DNA of 64,000 nt from Pseudomonas purpurea (lineage in GTDB: Bacteria; Pseudomonadota; Gammaproteobacteria; Pseudomonadales; Pseudomonadaceae): the NCBI RefSeq assembly GCF_039908635.1, contig NZ_CP150918.1, forward strand, positions 1,674,001 to 1,738,000, read 5' to 3'. Each line of letters starts with the position of its first letter. Positions within the stretch are counted from its first letter, which is position 1. The notes beneath the pieces were generated by a model. The model saw nothing but the letters and a program-made list of their open reading frames with translations. It did no database searches and was not told where the DNA came from. The translations under genes were made by a program, and so were the position numbers. Below, piece after piece: positions 40,136 to 48,418 of this stretch.

Positions 40136-41515
40136 TTAGATCGCGCTCGCCACCGTCGTCGGGCGACGGGACAGCAGGCTGACCAGCACAAAGCTCACCA
40201 GGCCGACACCGAGGCTGTAGTAGATCGGCGTGTTGGCATCCAGGCCGTCCTTGAACATGAACACCAGCGCCGTGACGAAGCCCAGCGCCATGCTGGTGAT
40301 CGCCCCGGAGGTGGTCGCCCGTTTCCAGTAAATCGCGCCGATCAGCGGGATCAGCATGCCGCCCACCAACAGGTTGTAGGCCAGCGTCAGGGCGCTGATC
40401 ACGTCGTTGACCACCAGCGCGATGCCGAGCACGGCGATACCGGTGAGCAGGGTGAACAAGCGGTTGATGTTCAGGCTCGACTGTTTGCCGCCCCGCAGTT
40501 TCGGCAACAGGTCTTCGGCCAGAACGGTGGAGGCCGCGAGCAGGCCGGCGCTGGCGGTGGACATCATGGCGGCCAGCGCGGCAGCGATGACCAGGCCACG
40601 AATGCCGTCCGGCAGGGACATTTTGACGATCGCGGCGAACGCATTGTTGACGTTGGCCAAGTCCGGGATCAGCACATGGGCAGCCATGCCGATCAGGGCG
40701 CAGGCCAGGCCGTAGAGGATGCAATAGACCCCGGCGACGGTGCCCGCGTATTTGGCGACTTTTTCATCGCGAGCGGTGAACACCCGTTGCCAGATGTCCT
40801 GGCCGATCAGGATGCCGAAGAAGTAGATCATGAAGTAGGTGATGATCGTGTCCCAGCCGAGGGTGGTGAAGCTGAAGCTCGCGGCCGGCAGCTTGCTCAC
40901 CAGCTCATCCCAGCCGCCCACGCGGTACAGGCAGATCGGCAGGAGGATGAACATCAGGCCGACGGTCTTGATCACGAACTGCACGATGTCGGTCAGGGTC
41001 AGCGACCACATGCCGCCGATGGTCGAGTAGACCACCACCACGCCACCGCCCAGCAGCACCGAGATCCAGAACGGCAGGCCGAACAGCACTTGCAGCACGG
41101 TGCCGATGGCCAGGATCGAGGTCACGCCGATCATCAGCGCATAGGCCAGCATGATCACCGCGCTGGCCTGGCGGGCCATGGGGTTGTAGCGCTTTTCCAG
41201 GACCTGCGTAACGGTGAAGATCTTCAGCTTCAGCAGCGGTTTGGCGAGGAACAGGTTCAGCGCAATGATGCCGAACCCCAGCGCCGCACAGAGCCAGAAC
41301 CCGGAAATCCCGTGGACGTAGCCCAGGCGCACGGTGCCGACGGTGGACGCACCGCCCAGCACGGTGGCGGCCATGGTGCCCATGTACAGGGTCGGGCCGA
41401 GGTTGCGCCCGGCGACCAGATAGTCTTCATGGGTCTTGGCCCGGCGCATGCCGTAGTAGCCGAGCACCAGCATGCCGGCGGCGTAGATGAGGACGACGAA
41501 TAAATCCCAAGCCAT
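40136..41515 (-). CDS. Sodium:solute symporter of the guanidinobutyrate locus
   Basis: A 459-residue inner-membrane protein with about 13 transmembrane helices of the SSS family (MAWDLFVVLIYAAGMLVLGYYG start; GRNLGPTLYMGTMAATVLGG, a typical sodium-site region). The frame extends to 41635, but ATG 41515 gives the family N-terminus and has GGAG about ten bases upstream. It stands downstream of gbuA in the same direction. In P. aeruginosa a symporter of this family lies in the gbuA region, so uptake of 4-guanidinobutyrate or a related guanidino compound is the likely role. This is inference from context. Confidence 0.88.
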   Translation of the reverse strand: MAWDLFVVLIYAAGMLVLGYYGMRRAKTHEDYLVAGRNLGPTLYMGTMAATVLGGASTVGTVRLGYVHGISGFWLCAALGFGIIALNLFLAKPLLKLKIFTVTQVLEKRYNPMARQASAVIMLAYALMIGVTSILAIGTVLQVLFGLPFWISVLLGGGVVVVYSTIGGMWSLTLTDIVQFVIKTVGLMFILLPICLYRVGGWDELVSKLPAASFSFTTLGWDTIITYFMIYFFGILIGQDIWQRVFTARDEKVAKYAGTVAGVYCILYGLACALIGMAAHVLIPDLANVNNAFAAIVKMSLPDGIRGLVIAAALAAMMSTASAGLLAASTVLAEDLLPKLRGGKQSSLNINRLFTLLTGIAVLGIALVVNDVISALTLAYNLLVGGMLIPLIGAIYWKRATTSGAITSMALGFVTALVFMFKDGLDANTPIYYSLGVGLVSFVLVSLLSRRPTTVASAI

Positions 41516-41658
41516 GGTGGCGTTTCTCCGATTGTCTTTTTTATGGTGAAACAAGGGTGGTTCTTTGGAGCGAAGCTTTCTGCGGGGGCGAGCCGGTTCT
41601 GGGCGGCGTACCGAGGGAAGCGGTGTGTCAGTCACATCGCTGTTGGATGTGCCGCCGT

Positions 41659-41695
41659 TTTTGCGAGCAGGCTCGCTCCCACTGGGAAAACAGTC
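41659..41695. repeat. Half-REP hairpin between symporter and gbuA
   Basis: A short GCGAGC/GCTCGC hairpin with flanking sequence of the local REP family, probably a decayed single element. Confidence 0.4.
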
Positions 41696-41707
41696 TCAGG
41701 CCGGCGG

Positions 41708-41776
41708 CTACGGCTGCTTGAGGGTGTAGAGCTCGGCGGACGCGGCGGTTTTCAGGACCTGATCACATGCGCTCAT
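41708..41776 (-). CDS. Possible 22-residue ORF downstream of gbuA
   Basis: ATG at 41776 follows GAGGG at 5-9 bases and begins 9 bases after the gbuA stop, so it would be translationally coupled. It encodes MSACDQVLKTAASAELYTLKQP and stops at TAG. It could be a genuine microprotein or the remnant of a small gene that separates gbuA from the transporter in other pseudomonads. The signal is only the ribosome site and position. Confidence 0.3.
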   Translation of the reverse strand: MSACDQVLKTAASAELYTLKQP

Positions 41777-41785
41777 GCTTAACCC

Positions 41786-42736
41786 TCAGCGGTGGGCCAC
41801 GCCCGGCAATACGCAAAGCATTTCGTAAAGCAGATTGGCACCCAGCAGCGAGGTGTTGCCGGTGGTGTCGTACGGCGGCGAAACTTCTACAAGGTCGCAA
41901 CCCACGAGGTCGAGGCCCTGGCAGCCACGGACGATTTCAATCGCCTGAATGGTCGTCAGGCCACCGATTTCCGGAGTGCCGGTGCCTGGCGCCCAGGCCG
42001 GGTCGATGCCGTCGATGTCAAAGCTCAGGTACACCGGGCCGCCGCCGACTTTCTCGCGCACTTGCGCCATCAGCGGCGTCAGCGACTGGTGCCAGCACTC
42101 TTCGGCCTGAACCACGCGGAACCCCTGTTTGCGGCTCCAGTTGAAATCTTCTGCTGTGTAGCCCTGCGCGCGCAGGCCAATTTGCACCACGCGGTCGCAG
42201 TCCAGAAGGCCTTCTTCGACGGCGCGACGGAAGGTGGTGCCGTGGGCGATTTTCTCGCCGAACATGTGGTCGTTCACATCGGCATGGGCGTCGATGTGCA
42301 CGAGGCCAACCTTGCCGTGCTTTTTATGGATGGCCCGCAGGATCGGCAGGGTGATGGTGTGGTCGCCGCCGAGGGTCAGGGGGATCACGTCGTGTTCGAG
42401 AATCTCGTGGTACGACTCTTCGATGATCCGCACGGCGTCCAGCAAGTTGAAGGTGTTGATCGCCACGTCACCGATGTCGGCAACCGACAGCGAGTCGAAC
42501 GGTGCCGCGCCGGTGGCCATGTTGTACGGGCGGATCATCACGGACTCGGCGCGAATTTCACGCGGCCCGAAGCGGGTGCCGGCCCGCAGCGAGGTGCCGA
42601 TGTCCAGCGGCACGCCGACGAACGCAGCGTCCAGGCCGGCAGCGGATTGCAAATGGGGAAGTCGCATCATGGTGGCGATGCCGCCGAAGCGCGGCATTTC
42701 ATTGCCGCCCAGTGGTTGGTGCAGAATCTTGTCCAC
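41786..42736 (-). CDS. gbuA: Guanidinobutyrase
   Basis: A 316-residue manganese ureohydrolase that splits 4-guanidinobutyrate into 4-aminobutyrate and urea, a step of arginine use through the transaminase/dehydrogenase branches. Family metal motifs are present: GGDHT (123-127), HIDAHAD (147-153) and SFDIDGIDP. The whole protein, from MDKILHQPLGGNEMPRFGGIAT onward, closely resembles P. aeruginosa GbuA as I remember it, rather than speB agmatinase. It is divergent from the LysR regulator, with a perfect inverted repeat between them that is a likely GbuR site. The symporter gene follows in the same direction. Confidence 0.92.
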   Translation of the reverse strand: MDKILHQPLGGNEMPRFGGIATMMRLPHLQSAAGLDAAFVGVPLDIGTSLRAGTRFGPREIRAESVMIRPYNMATGAAPFDSLSVADIGDVAINTFNLLDAVRIIEESYHEILEHDVIPLTLGGDHTITLPILRAIHKKHGKVGLVHIDAHADVNDHMFGEKIAHGTTFRRAVEEGLLDCDRVVQIGLRAQGYTAEDFNWSRKQGFRVVQAEECWHQSLTPLMAQVREKVGGGPVYLSFDIDGIDPAWAPGTGTPEIGGLTTIQAIEIVRGCQGLDLVGCDLVEVSPPYDTTGNTSLLGANLLYEMLCVLPGVAHR

Positions 42737-42859
42737 GGGTAGGGCCTCATCATCATTGTTTTAGTTATGTCGGTTGCGCAGGCATCGAGAATGCACGGGC
42801 TCCGTTGGGGCCGATTCTGCGAAATGTCGTCGGCGGGAAGAATCGCTGCGGGCAAATAC

Positions 42860-42883
42860 TTAGTTCAGATTTTTCTGAACTAA
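42860..42883. promoter_or_regulatory. Candidate GbuR operator
   Basis: TTAGTTCAG and CTGAACTAA form a perfect 9-bp inverted repeat around six A/T bases. It contains the T-N11-A pattern bound by LysR regulators and lies ~124 bases upstream of the gbuA ATG. Confidence 0.7.
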
Positions 42884-42925
42884 TGGATTTGGCGAGGATA
42901 GACTTGCCGACATGCACAGAACCCC

Positions 42926-43058
42926 TGTGGCGAGGGCGCTTGCACCCGCTCGGCTGCGCAGCAGTCGTAAAACCTGCTGATGCGGTCCATCTGATACAGC
43001 AAGGTAAATGGTTTTGGGGCCGCTTTGCAGCCCAGCGGGAGCAAGCTTCCTCGCCACA
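42926..43058. repeat. REPIN (paired inverted REP elements) upstream of gbuR
   Basis: Begins TGTGGCGAGG and ends CCTCGCCACA, with inner inverted segments, the standard doublet of this group. The inner part has decayed on the left arm. Confidence 0.75.
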
Positions 43059-43081
43059 AAAGCGACACACGGAGGGGCCTC

Positions 43082-43975
43082 ATGGCCAACGCTTTACCCG
43101 ACCTGAAACTGTTGCGCATCTTCGTCAGCGTGGTGCGCCATCAGGGGTTCGCCAATGCGCAGCACGAACTCAACCTGTCGACGTCGGCCATCAGCACCTA
43201 CATGAGCCAGCTCGAAGCGGCGCTGGGGCTGGTGCTCTGCCATCGGGGGCGGGGTGGTTTCAGCCTGACCAGCAAGGGTGAGCTGTTCCATCAGGAGACG
43301 TTGCGCCTGCTCGCTGAACTCGAAGGCTTCGAGCAGTACGCCGCTGCCCTCAAGGGCGAACTGCGCGGCACGCTGAACCTGGGGGTGATCGACTCGACCG
43401 TCAGCGACAAGGCCCTGCCGTTCGCCGAAGCCATCGGCGCCTACAGTCAGGAACACCCGGCGGTGCATTTGCACCTGTCGGTGATGAGCCCGTACGAGCT
43501 GCAACTGGGCGTGCAGGACAACCGCCTCGACCTGGCCATCGGGGCGTTTTCCACGCGTATGAGCGGTCTGGTGTACATGCCGCTGTACCGCGAACAGCAC
43601 TGGCTGTATTGCAGCAACCGTCATCCGTTGTTCAGTGAACGGCGGATCCCAGAGCAAGTCATCACCCAGCAGCGCATGGTCGGTCGTGGTTACTGGAGCC
43701 AGGCCGAACTCGCCCGTCACGGTTTCAAACACAGCGCCGCCACCGTGGAAAGTATGGAAGCCCAGCTGATTCTGGTGCTGTCCGGCGCCTACATCGGTTA
43801 CTTGCCCGAGCATTACGCCCAGGCCTGGGCCGACAAGGGCGACCTGCGCGTATTGCTGCCGGCGACGTTCGGCTATCAGGCACCGTTCTCGATGATCGTG
43901 CGCCGTGGCCGCAGCCGTGAACCGCTGATCCAGACCTTCCGCGATTTGCTCAAAGCACAGCTCAATCAGGCTTAA
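43082..43975 (+). CDS. gbuR: LysR-family regulator of gbuA
   Basis: A 297-residue DNA-binding activator. N-terminal winged helix-turn-helix: LKLLRIFVSVVRHQGFANAQHELNLSTSAISTYMSQLEAALG (residues 8-50); then a linker helix and the periplasmic-binding-like effector domain (LNLGVIDSTVSDKALPFAEAI ...). GGAGGGG lies five bases upstream of the ATG at 43082, so the longer frame from 43025 is rejected. Its divergent position next to gbuA, as in P. aeruginosa gbuR, supports activation by 4-guanidinobutyrate. The DTW gene starts four bases after its stop, so it probably shares the transcript. Confidence 0.88.
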   Translation: MANALPDLKLLRIFVSVVRHQGFANAQHELNLSTSAISTYMSQLEAALGLVLCHRGRGGFSLTSKGELFHQETLRLLAELEGFEQYAAALKGELRGTLNLGVIDSTVSDKALPFAEAIGAYSQEHPAVHLHLSVMSPYELQLGVQDNRLDLAIGAFSTRMSGLVYMPLYREQHWLYCSNRHPLFSERRIPEQVITQQRMVGRGYWSQAELARHGFKHSAATVESMEAQLILVLSGAYIGYLPEHYAQAWADKGDLRVLLPATFGYQAPFSMIVRRGRSREPLIQTFRDLLKAQLNQA

Positions 43976-43979
43976 GACC

Positions 43980-44573
43980 ATGTCCAGAACCCAATGCCCG
44001 CGCTGCCTGCGCCCACAAACCCACTGCCTGTGTGCGCTGATCCCGAGCCTCGATAGCCGCACCCGGGTGTTGCTGTTGCAGCACCCCAGCGAAGTGAACC
44101 ATGCACTGAACACGGCCCGGCTGGCGGCGTTGGGGTTGAAGAATGCCGAGTTGATCGTGGGCGAGGTGTTCGAGGATTTGCCGGCGCTGTTGAATCAGCC
44201 GGGGTATCAGGCGCGGTTGTTGTTTCCGGCGGACGATGCGCAGCCGTTGCAGGCTTACGCTGCGTCAGACGAGCCGCTGTTGCTGGTGGTGCCGGACGGC
44301 ACCTGGCGCAAGGCGAAAAAAATGCTGCACCTCAACCCGCTGCTGGCGGCGTTGCCCCGCGTGACGCTGGCCGAAGGCGCGGTGTCGCGTTATCGCTTGC
44401 GCAAGGCGCCGGGGCCAGGAGCGTTGTCGACGGTGGAGGCGATTGCGCAGGCGTTGCAAACCCTTGAAGCGCCGACCTCGTTCGAGCCGTTATTGCGGCC
44501 GTTCGAGGCGCTGATCGAGGGGCAGATTGCGGCAATGGGGGAGGAGACGTACCAGAAGAATCACGGCGGATGA
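43980..44573 (+). CDS. DTW-domain tRNA-uridine aminocarboxypropyltransferase (TapT-like)
   Basis: A 197-residue protein. Four N-terminal cysteines (6, 9, 16, 18 in CPRCLRPQTHCLC) form the expected zinc site, and DGTW (106-109) is the name-giving motif. LLQHPSEVNHALNTARLA is also characteristic. Family members transfer the aminocarboxypropyl group of S-adenosylmethionine to uridine (acp3U) in tRNA. It begins four bases after gbuR, an unrelated gene with which it appears to be co-transcribed; a REPIN follows immediately. Confidence 0.9.
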   Translation: MSRTQCPRCLRPQTHCLCALIPSLDSRTRVLLLQHPSEVNHALNTARLAALGLKNAELIVGEVFEDLPALLNQPGYQARLLFPADDAQPLQAYAASDEPLLLVVPDGTWRKAKKMLHLNPLLAALPRVTLAEGAVSRYRLRKAPGPGALSTVEAIAQALQTLEAPTSFEPLLRPFEALIEGQIAAMGEETYQKNHGG

Positions 44574-44576
44574 TCA

Positions 44577-44713
44577 CCTGTGGCGAGGGCGCTTGCTCGC
44601 GCTGGGCTGCGTAGCAGACCCAAAACCATTCGCCCCGGTGGATCAGGGGTGTCGCGTTGGCCGGTTTTGGGAGTGCTTCGCACTCCAGCGCGAGCAAGCT
44701 CCCTCGCCACAGG
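44577..44713. repeat. REPIN between the DTW and HlyD-type genes
   Basis: CCTGTGGCGAGG at the left and CCTCGCCACAGG at the right enclose a second inverted pair and a central variable part. It sits between two convergent genes and may stop both transcripts. Confidence 0.85.
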
Positions 44714-44726
44714 GGTTGAGTGAAGA

Positions 44727-46085
44727 CTACCGCTCGCGCATCGCTTCGGTCCGGGCCTTGAGCACCGGTTTGAGCAGGTAATCCAGCACGCTTTTCTCGC
44801 CGGTGATGATGTCCACCGTGGCGACCATCCCCGGGATGATCAGCAGCGGTTTCACGTCGCCGCCCAAATGGTTTTTGTCGGTGCGCACCTGGATCAGGTA
44901 GAAGCTGTTGCCCTTGTCGTCGGTGATGGTGTCGGCGCCGATCAGCTCAAGTTTGGCGCTCAGGCCGCCGTAGATCGTGTAGTCGTAGGCGCTGAACTTG
45001 ACCATGGCTTTCTGGCCCGGATGCAGGAACGCCACGTCTTGCGGACGAACCTTGGCTTCGATCAGCAGGTTGTCTTCCAGCGGCACGATTTCCACCATGT
45101 CGCTGCCCGGTTGAACCACGCCGCCGATGGTGTTGACCTTCAGCACTTTGATAATGCCGTGAACCGGCGACACCACGGTGGTGCGGGTGACCCGATCGTC
45201 GATGGCAATGCTGGACGCGGTGATCTTCGACAGGTCGGTGCGCTTCTCGTTGAGCTCCTTGGCGGCGTCCGAGCGAAAACCCTGCACTGATTCATCAATC
45301 TTGCTTTTGATCTCGTTGATCGCCGATTCCGCTCGGGGAATGGCCAGGGTGGTGGCGTCCAGCGAACCGCGAATTTCCACCGCGCTGCGTTTGAGTCGCA
45401 GGATTTCCACCGGCGACACGGCCCCGGTGCCCACCAGCGGCGCCGACATGTTCATTTCCTGATTCAGCAACGCCAGGCTTGAACTGTATTGGCCCTGTTT
45501 GGAGCGGAACTCCGCCAGTTCCTGGGTTTTTTGTCGAAGTTGCTCGGTAAGCGTTCGTTGCTCGCTGGCCAGCCGACGCTGGCGTTGTTCGTACAGTGAA
45601 CGCTCGTCTTCAGCCACTTGCGGCGCCTTGGCGATGACTTCGTCGGAGAGCTTGAACGGTCGCCCTTCCGCCTCGGCGGACAGGCGTTCGACCTGGGCTG
45701 TCAAGGCGTATCGGTCTGCCTCGCTTTCCCCCTTGTTCGACAGAAACCGTGTGTCATCCAGGCGCAGCAGGGTATCGCCCTTGTTCACCATTTGCCCTTC
45801 ACGCACGAAAATCTCGGTGACGATCCCGCCCTCAAGGTTCTGGATCACCTGCACCTTGCTGGACGGAATGGCCTTGCCTTCGCCCATGGTGACTTCCTGC
45901 AACACCGCGAATTTGGCCCAGAGCAGGGCGCTGATAATCAGCCCGGCGGCCAGCCACACGGTGATCCGCGACCAACGCGGCGAGTCCTGCAAGGACGCGC
46001 CGGCCGTTTCGGGCATGAATTCGCTTTCGGCACTTTTGCGAAAACTGCCGAAGTAGCCGCGCTCTTTCGTAGATGAAGCTGACAT
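44727..46085 (-). CDS. Type I secretion periplasmic adaptor (HlyD/LapC family)
   Basis: A 452-residue membrane-fusion protein bridging the ABC exporter and the outer-membrane channel. One transmembrane helix near residues 35-55 (VWLAAGLIISALLWAKF), then a lipoyl-like part (KVQVIQNLEGGIVTEIFVREGQMVNKGDTLLRLDD), a long coiled coil (EQRQRRLASEQRTLTEQLRQKTQELAEF) and the beta-barrel (VVSPVHGIIKVLKVNTIGGVV). ATG 46085 is chosen because the upstream frame runs through a REPIN. It is the last gene of a leftward unit E-B-C; a REPIN separates it from the ABC gene. Confidence 0.9.
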   Translation of the reverse strand: MSASSTKERGYFGSFRKSAESEFMPETAGASLQDSPRWSRITVWLAAGLIISALLWAKFAVLQEVTMGEGKAIPSSKVQVIQNLEGGIVTEIFVREGQMVNKGDTLLRLDDTRFLSNKGESEADRYALTAQVERLSAEAEGRPFKLSDEVIAKAPQVAEDERSLYEQRQRRLASEQRTLTEQLRQKTQELAEFRSKQGQYSSSLALLNQEMNMSAPLVGTGAVSPVEILRLKRSAVEIRGSLDATTLAIPRAESAINEIKSKIDESVQGFRSDAAKELNEKRTDLSKITASSIAIDDRVTRTTVVSPVHGIIKVLKVNTIGGVVQPGSDMVEIVPLEDNLLIEAKVRPQDVAFLHPGQKAMVKFSAYDYTIYGGLSAKLELIGADTITDDKGNSFYLIQVRTDKNHLGGDVKPLLIIPGMVATVDIITGEKSVLDYLLKPVLKARTEAMRER

Positions 46086-46129
46086 GCGGCGATACCCCTC
46101 AATCAAGAGAAACCAAGCCAACACAACCT

Positions 46130-46224
46130 TGTGGCGAGGGAGCTTGCTCCCGCTGGGCTGCGAAGCAGCCTCAAAGATTCTGTGGGCGCTACGCACCCAA
46201 GCGGGAGCAAGCTCCCTCGCCACA
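46130..46224. repeat. REPIN inside the type I secretion operon
   Basis: TGTGGCGAGGGAGCTTGCTC opens the element and its reverse complement closes it at 46224. The two REPs are nearly perfect, so this copy is probably recent. It lies in the 155-base gap between the ABC exporter and adaptor genes. Confidence 0.88.
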
Positions 46225-46240
46225 GGGTATGTGTACGCAT

Positions 46241-48400
46241 CTAGACGGTCGCAGAGCCGACACGGCCCTTGCGCAGTGCATCGATGACCGCTTCTTTCGG
46301 CCCGTCGGCGACGATCCGTCCGTTGTCCAGCACCACCAGCCGGTCTACCAGGCTGAGCATCGAGGTGCGGTGGGTCACCAGCAGCAAGGTCTTGCCCTGG
46401 ACCCAGTCATGCAGCTTCTGGCGCAGGACGTCTTCGCTGCTGTTGTCCATGGCGCTGGTGGGTTCGTCCAGCAGCATGATCGGTGGGTCGAGCAGCAAGG
46501 CGCGGGCCAGCAGCACCGCCTGACGCTGGCCGCCGGACAGCAGTTGGCCGCGTTCGCCCACTGGCCGGTCGAAGCCGTGCGGGTGCTGGCGGGCCAGTTC
46601 AGTGACACCGGTCAGTTCGGCCACTTCAAGCATGCGCGAGTCGCTGATGTAGCGTGCGCCGAGGGTCAGGTTGTCACGCAGGCTGCCGGCCAGCAGCGGC
46701 AGGTCATGGGCCACGTAACCGATCTGTTGGCGCAGGTCGGCGACATCCAGTTGCCGCAGGTCCAGGCCATCCAGCAGCAGTTGGCCTTCTTGCGGCGCGT
46801 AAAACCCCATGAGCAGTCGGGCCAGGGTGCTTTTGCCCGAGCCGCTGCGGCCGATGATGCCGATCCGCTCGCCGGGTTTCATGCTGAAACTGACGTTGGC
46901 CAGGGCCGGGGCGTTTTGCCCGGCGTAGTGGAAGGTCACGCCGCTGACGTCCAGCGCGCCCTGCAATTGGGTGCGTTCCAGCGGCCGCTGCTTGGTATCG
47001 CGCTCCTGCGGCAGGCTCATCAGGGCATCGGTGCTGCGCATGGTCAGTTGGGCTTGCTGGTAGCGCGTGATCAGCCCGGCGATTTGCCCCAGCGGCGCGA
47101 GCACGCGGCTGCCGAGCATGTAGGTCGCCACCAGCGCGCCGACGCTGAGGTTGCCGGCGATGATGCTGTAGACCCCGGCGACGATGGTTGCCATGCCGGA
47201 GAACTGCTGGATGAACAACGTGCCGTTGGTGGCCAGCGCCGAGAGGTTGCGCGCATGGCTGTCGAGGCGGGTGAGGGCGCCGTGGGTGCTTTCCCATTTG
47301 TGCTGGCGTTCGCTTTCGGCGCTACAGGCCTTGAGGGTTTCCAGGCCGCCAAGGGTTTCGATCAGCAGGGCCTGGCGTTCGGCGCCCAGGCTCAGGCTTT
47401 TTTGCACGGTATCGCGCAGGCGGATCTGGATCATCATCGCGAAGAGAATGGTGATCGGGAACGCCAGCAGCGGAATCACCACCAGCCAGCCCCCCAGCAA
47501 ACCGATCACCACCAGCATCAGCGCGGCGAACGGCAGGTCGATCAGGCTGGTCAGGGTTACGGCGGTGAGAAATTCGCGCAGCCCCTGGAAGTCGTGAATG
47601 CTCTGGGCAAAACCGCCGATGGTGGCGGGGCGGGCTTTCATCGCCATGCCGGTGATGCGCTCGAACAGCGTGGCAGAGAGGATCACGTCGGTTTTCTTCC
47701 CGGCAGTGTCCAGCAAGTGCGCGCGGACCACCCGCAACACCAGCTCGAAACCGGTGCCGATCAGCAGCCCGATGGACAGCACCCACAAGGTCGAGGTGGC
47801 TTGGTTCGGCACCACCCGGTCATAGGTCTGCATCACGAACAGCGGGACCATCAGCCCCAGCAGGTTGATCAGGAAACTTGCCAGGATCGCGTCGCTGTAG
47901 AGCCAGCGCGACAGCTTCAAGGTGTCGCGAAACCACGCCTCGACGCGGGGCACCAGCGGTGAGCGCAAGTCTTCGAGTTCATGCCGTGGCCGGGCGAACA
48001 AGGCCTGGCCGCTGTATTCCTCGGCCAGTTCTTCGCGACTGACCCATTGCTCGCCGCCCTCGGCTTCGCTCGGCAGGATCAGGGCCTTGCCGTCGTCGCC
48101 CCAGCGCCGCAAGACCGCGCAGCGGCCATGCTTGAGGATCAGCATCACGGGCAGGTTGAGCGCGGAGATCGACGCCAGGTCCCGGCGCAGCACGCGTGCT
48201 TGCAGGCTGGCCCGGGCCGCTGCACGGGGCAGCAGTTCCAGGCTCAGGCGTTGTTGCGCCAGCGGTAACCCGGCGCTCAGGCTGGCGCGGCTGACGGTGC
48301 AGTCGTGCAGCTTGCAGAGGATCAACAAACCATCCAACAGCGGATCATCGAAGCTCAGGCGCGGGTCGGCGCCTGTATTGCCGGGTTCCATGCTGGTCAA
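46241..48400 (-). CDS. Type I secretion ABC exporter (LapB family)
   Basis: A 719-residue inner-membrane permease-ATPase. The N-terminal ~150 residues form a C39-like domain that lacks an obvious catalytic triad. Six transmembrane helices follow (for example ILASFLINLLGLMVPLFVMQTYDRVVPN), then the nucleotide-binding domain with Walker A GRSGSGKST (~residue 520), signature LLSGGQRQ, Walker B IMLLDEPTSAMD and H-loop LVTHR. A non-cleaving C39-like domain fits RTX adhesin exporters. The TTG at 48400 has GGAG eight bases upstream; the alternative ATG at 48391 is only three codons inside. It starts 18 bases after the TolC-like gene stop. Confidence 0.92.
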   Translation of the reverse strand: MTSMEPGNTGADPRLSFDDPLLDGLLILCKLHDCTVSRASLSAGLPLAQQRLSLELLPRAAARASLQARVLRRDLASISALNLPVMLILKHGRCAVLRRWGDDGKALILPSEAEGGEQWVSREELAEEYSGQALFARPRHELEDLRSPLVPRVEAWFRDTLKLSRWLYSDAILASFLINLLGLMVPLFVMQTYDRVVPNQATSTLWVLSIGLLIGTGFELVLRVVRAHLLDTAGKKTDVILSATLFERITGMAMKARPATIGGFAQSIHDFQGLREFLTAVTLTSLIDLPFAALMLVVIGLLGGWLVVIPLLAFPITILFAMMIQIRLRDTVQKSLSLGAERQALLIETLGGLETLKACSAESERQHKWESTHGALTRLDSHARNLSALATNGTLFIQQFSGMATIVAGVYSIIAGNLSVGALVATYMLGSRVLAPLGQIAGLITRYQQAQLTMRSTDALMSLPQERDTKQRPLERTQLQGALDVSGVTFHYAGQNAPALANVSFSMKPGERIGIIGRSGSGKSTLARLLMGFYAPQEGQLLLDGLDLRQLDVADLRQQIGYVAHDLPLLAGSLRDNLTLGARYISDSRMLEVAELTGVTELARQHPHGFDRPVGERGQLLSGGQRQAVLLARALLLDPPIMLLDEPTSAMDNSSEDVLRQKLHDWVQGKTLLLVTHRTSMLSLVDRLVVLDNGRIVADGPKEAVIDALRKGRVGSATV

Positions 48401-48418
48401 ATTGATCGCTCCAGTGGC

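Larger units (their letters stand above)
42737..43081. other. gbuA-gbuR divergent control region
   Basis: It contains the inverted repeat at 42860-42883 and a full REPIN pair (42926-43058) next to the gbuR side. No further gene is present. Confidence 0.7.

Noticed and set aside
40130..41503. Long plus-strand frame opposite the symporter gene
   Set aside because: The protein is His/Gln/Asp-rich nonsense, and the opposite strand encodes a clear symporter.
46073..47962. 629-codon plus-strand frame opposite the ABC exporter
   Set aside because: It runs through a REPIN and lies antisense to an exporter with all ABC motifs.
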